A stretch of DNA of 64,000 bases from Macrothele yani (Eukaryota > Arthropoda > Arachnida > Araneae > Macrothelidae): contig CM077010.1 in the NCBI GenBank assembly GCA_039090855.1, positions 43,356,905 through 43,420,904 of the forward strand, in the 5' to 3' direction. The notes beneath the pieces are model-generated. The model did not search any database. It saw only the letters and a program-made list of their open reading frames with translations, and had not been told where the DNA came from. Within the stretch, counting starts at the first letter, position 1. Every line of letters begins with the position of its first letter. Below are positions 63,740 to 64,000 of the stretch, one piece after another. A program made the position numbers and the translations under genes.

Positions 63740-64000
63740 GCAAAGAGGGAAAATGCGAGTGTGTTTGTCTGCGAACTCTTCGACCACTTCTAAATGTCAT
63801 ACAGATCTGAAAATTGGCATGCTGATATGTCTTAAGATCCGTATACCTAAAAAAGTACGAAAAAAAAAAACGAAAAAAAAAATCAAAATTTGGAACATTG
63901 TCTGCTTGAATTTTTCGCGAATTGTTTGACCACTTCTAAATGATCTAGAGATCTGAAAATTGACATGCTGGTAGGTCTTAAAGTCTGAATACCTGCAAAT
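63735..64000 (+). repeat. Start of another ~144-bp tandem array (cut by window edge)
   Basis: The head CCTCTTATATAAAAAGCAAA and GAGG can form a hairpin, followed by GTGTGTTTGTCTGCGAACTC. The unit GACCACTTCTAAATG, AGATCTGAAAATTG.CATGCT, TGTCTTAA occurs at 63782 and again at 63926, 144 bp apart, and the second copy runs off the end. The overall plan resembles the 146-bp and CTCF-motif arrays, with different sequence. Confidence 0.7.

Overview
This is transposon-dense, AT-rich nuclear DNA from a large animal genome, most likely an arthropod and probably an insect. The signs are a fasciclin-I-type terminal exon, many Tc1/mariner families, a Merlin transposon, Penelope-like elements, a Ty3/gypsy LTR element, tRNA-derived SINEs and long tandem arrays. 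No prokaryotic operons, rRNA, CRISPR or free-standing tRNA genes are seen. The only host protein-coding piece I can support is one minus-strand exon at 6702-6919. It encodes the end of a FAS1 domain and a GPI-anchor-type hydrophobic tail, so most of the window is probably intron or intergenic DNA. Layout: 1-1060 holds Tc1 and mariner fragments. 1060-10870 is mostly unannotated AT-rich DNA with a LINE tail (5170-5500), the fasciclin exon, a SINE inside an older dispersed repeat (7600-8160) and a Tc1 remnant. 10870-14310 holds two DD36E Tc1 elements with matched terminal inverted repeats (TIRs) and a Tc1 HTH remnant between them. 15480-16230 is an ~81-bp tandem array. 17020-22670 holds a dispersed repeat, another DD36E element, Penelope-like fragments, a Tc1 element with unusual catalytic spacing, and a Tc1 end. 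22670-27070 holds a ~146-bp repeat array, strong hairpins and a 2.5-kb satellite of ~145-bp monomers. 28800-30650 holds a Tc1 fragment and a 1-kb long-inverted-repeat element. 31900-33120 is another DD36E element. 33236-35796 is a 2.6-kb foldback structure containing more 146-bp arrays. 36745-37690 is a mariner. 38690-39990 is a Merlin transposase split by a 146-bp-repeat element. 40125-47589 is a nearly complete gypsy element with similar LTRs but a broken pol. 47711-50124 is a head-to-head pair of Penelope-like elements with a SINE inside. 50820-52540 holds a small foldback element and a mariner. 56088-57800 is a DD41D transposon carrying a second SINE type. 58001-59911 is an array of ~150-bp monomers, each with a motif close to the CTCF consensus. 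60230-61040 is a ~107-bp array. The window ends inside another ~145-bp array. The genes form no pathway; the coherent story is nested mobile elements. The recurring unexplained theme is short elements with a terminal hairpin, a GTCCGTC-like stretch, and nucleosome-length tandem monomers in three unrelated sequence families. Two of these also have inverted subterminal repeats and a 3' palindrome, which suggests non-autonomous Helentron-like elements. One family carries about ten CTCF-like sites in a three-monomer higher-order arrangement. All calls rest on reading the sequence and translations by eye; no database search was run.
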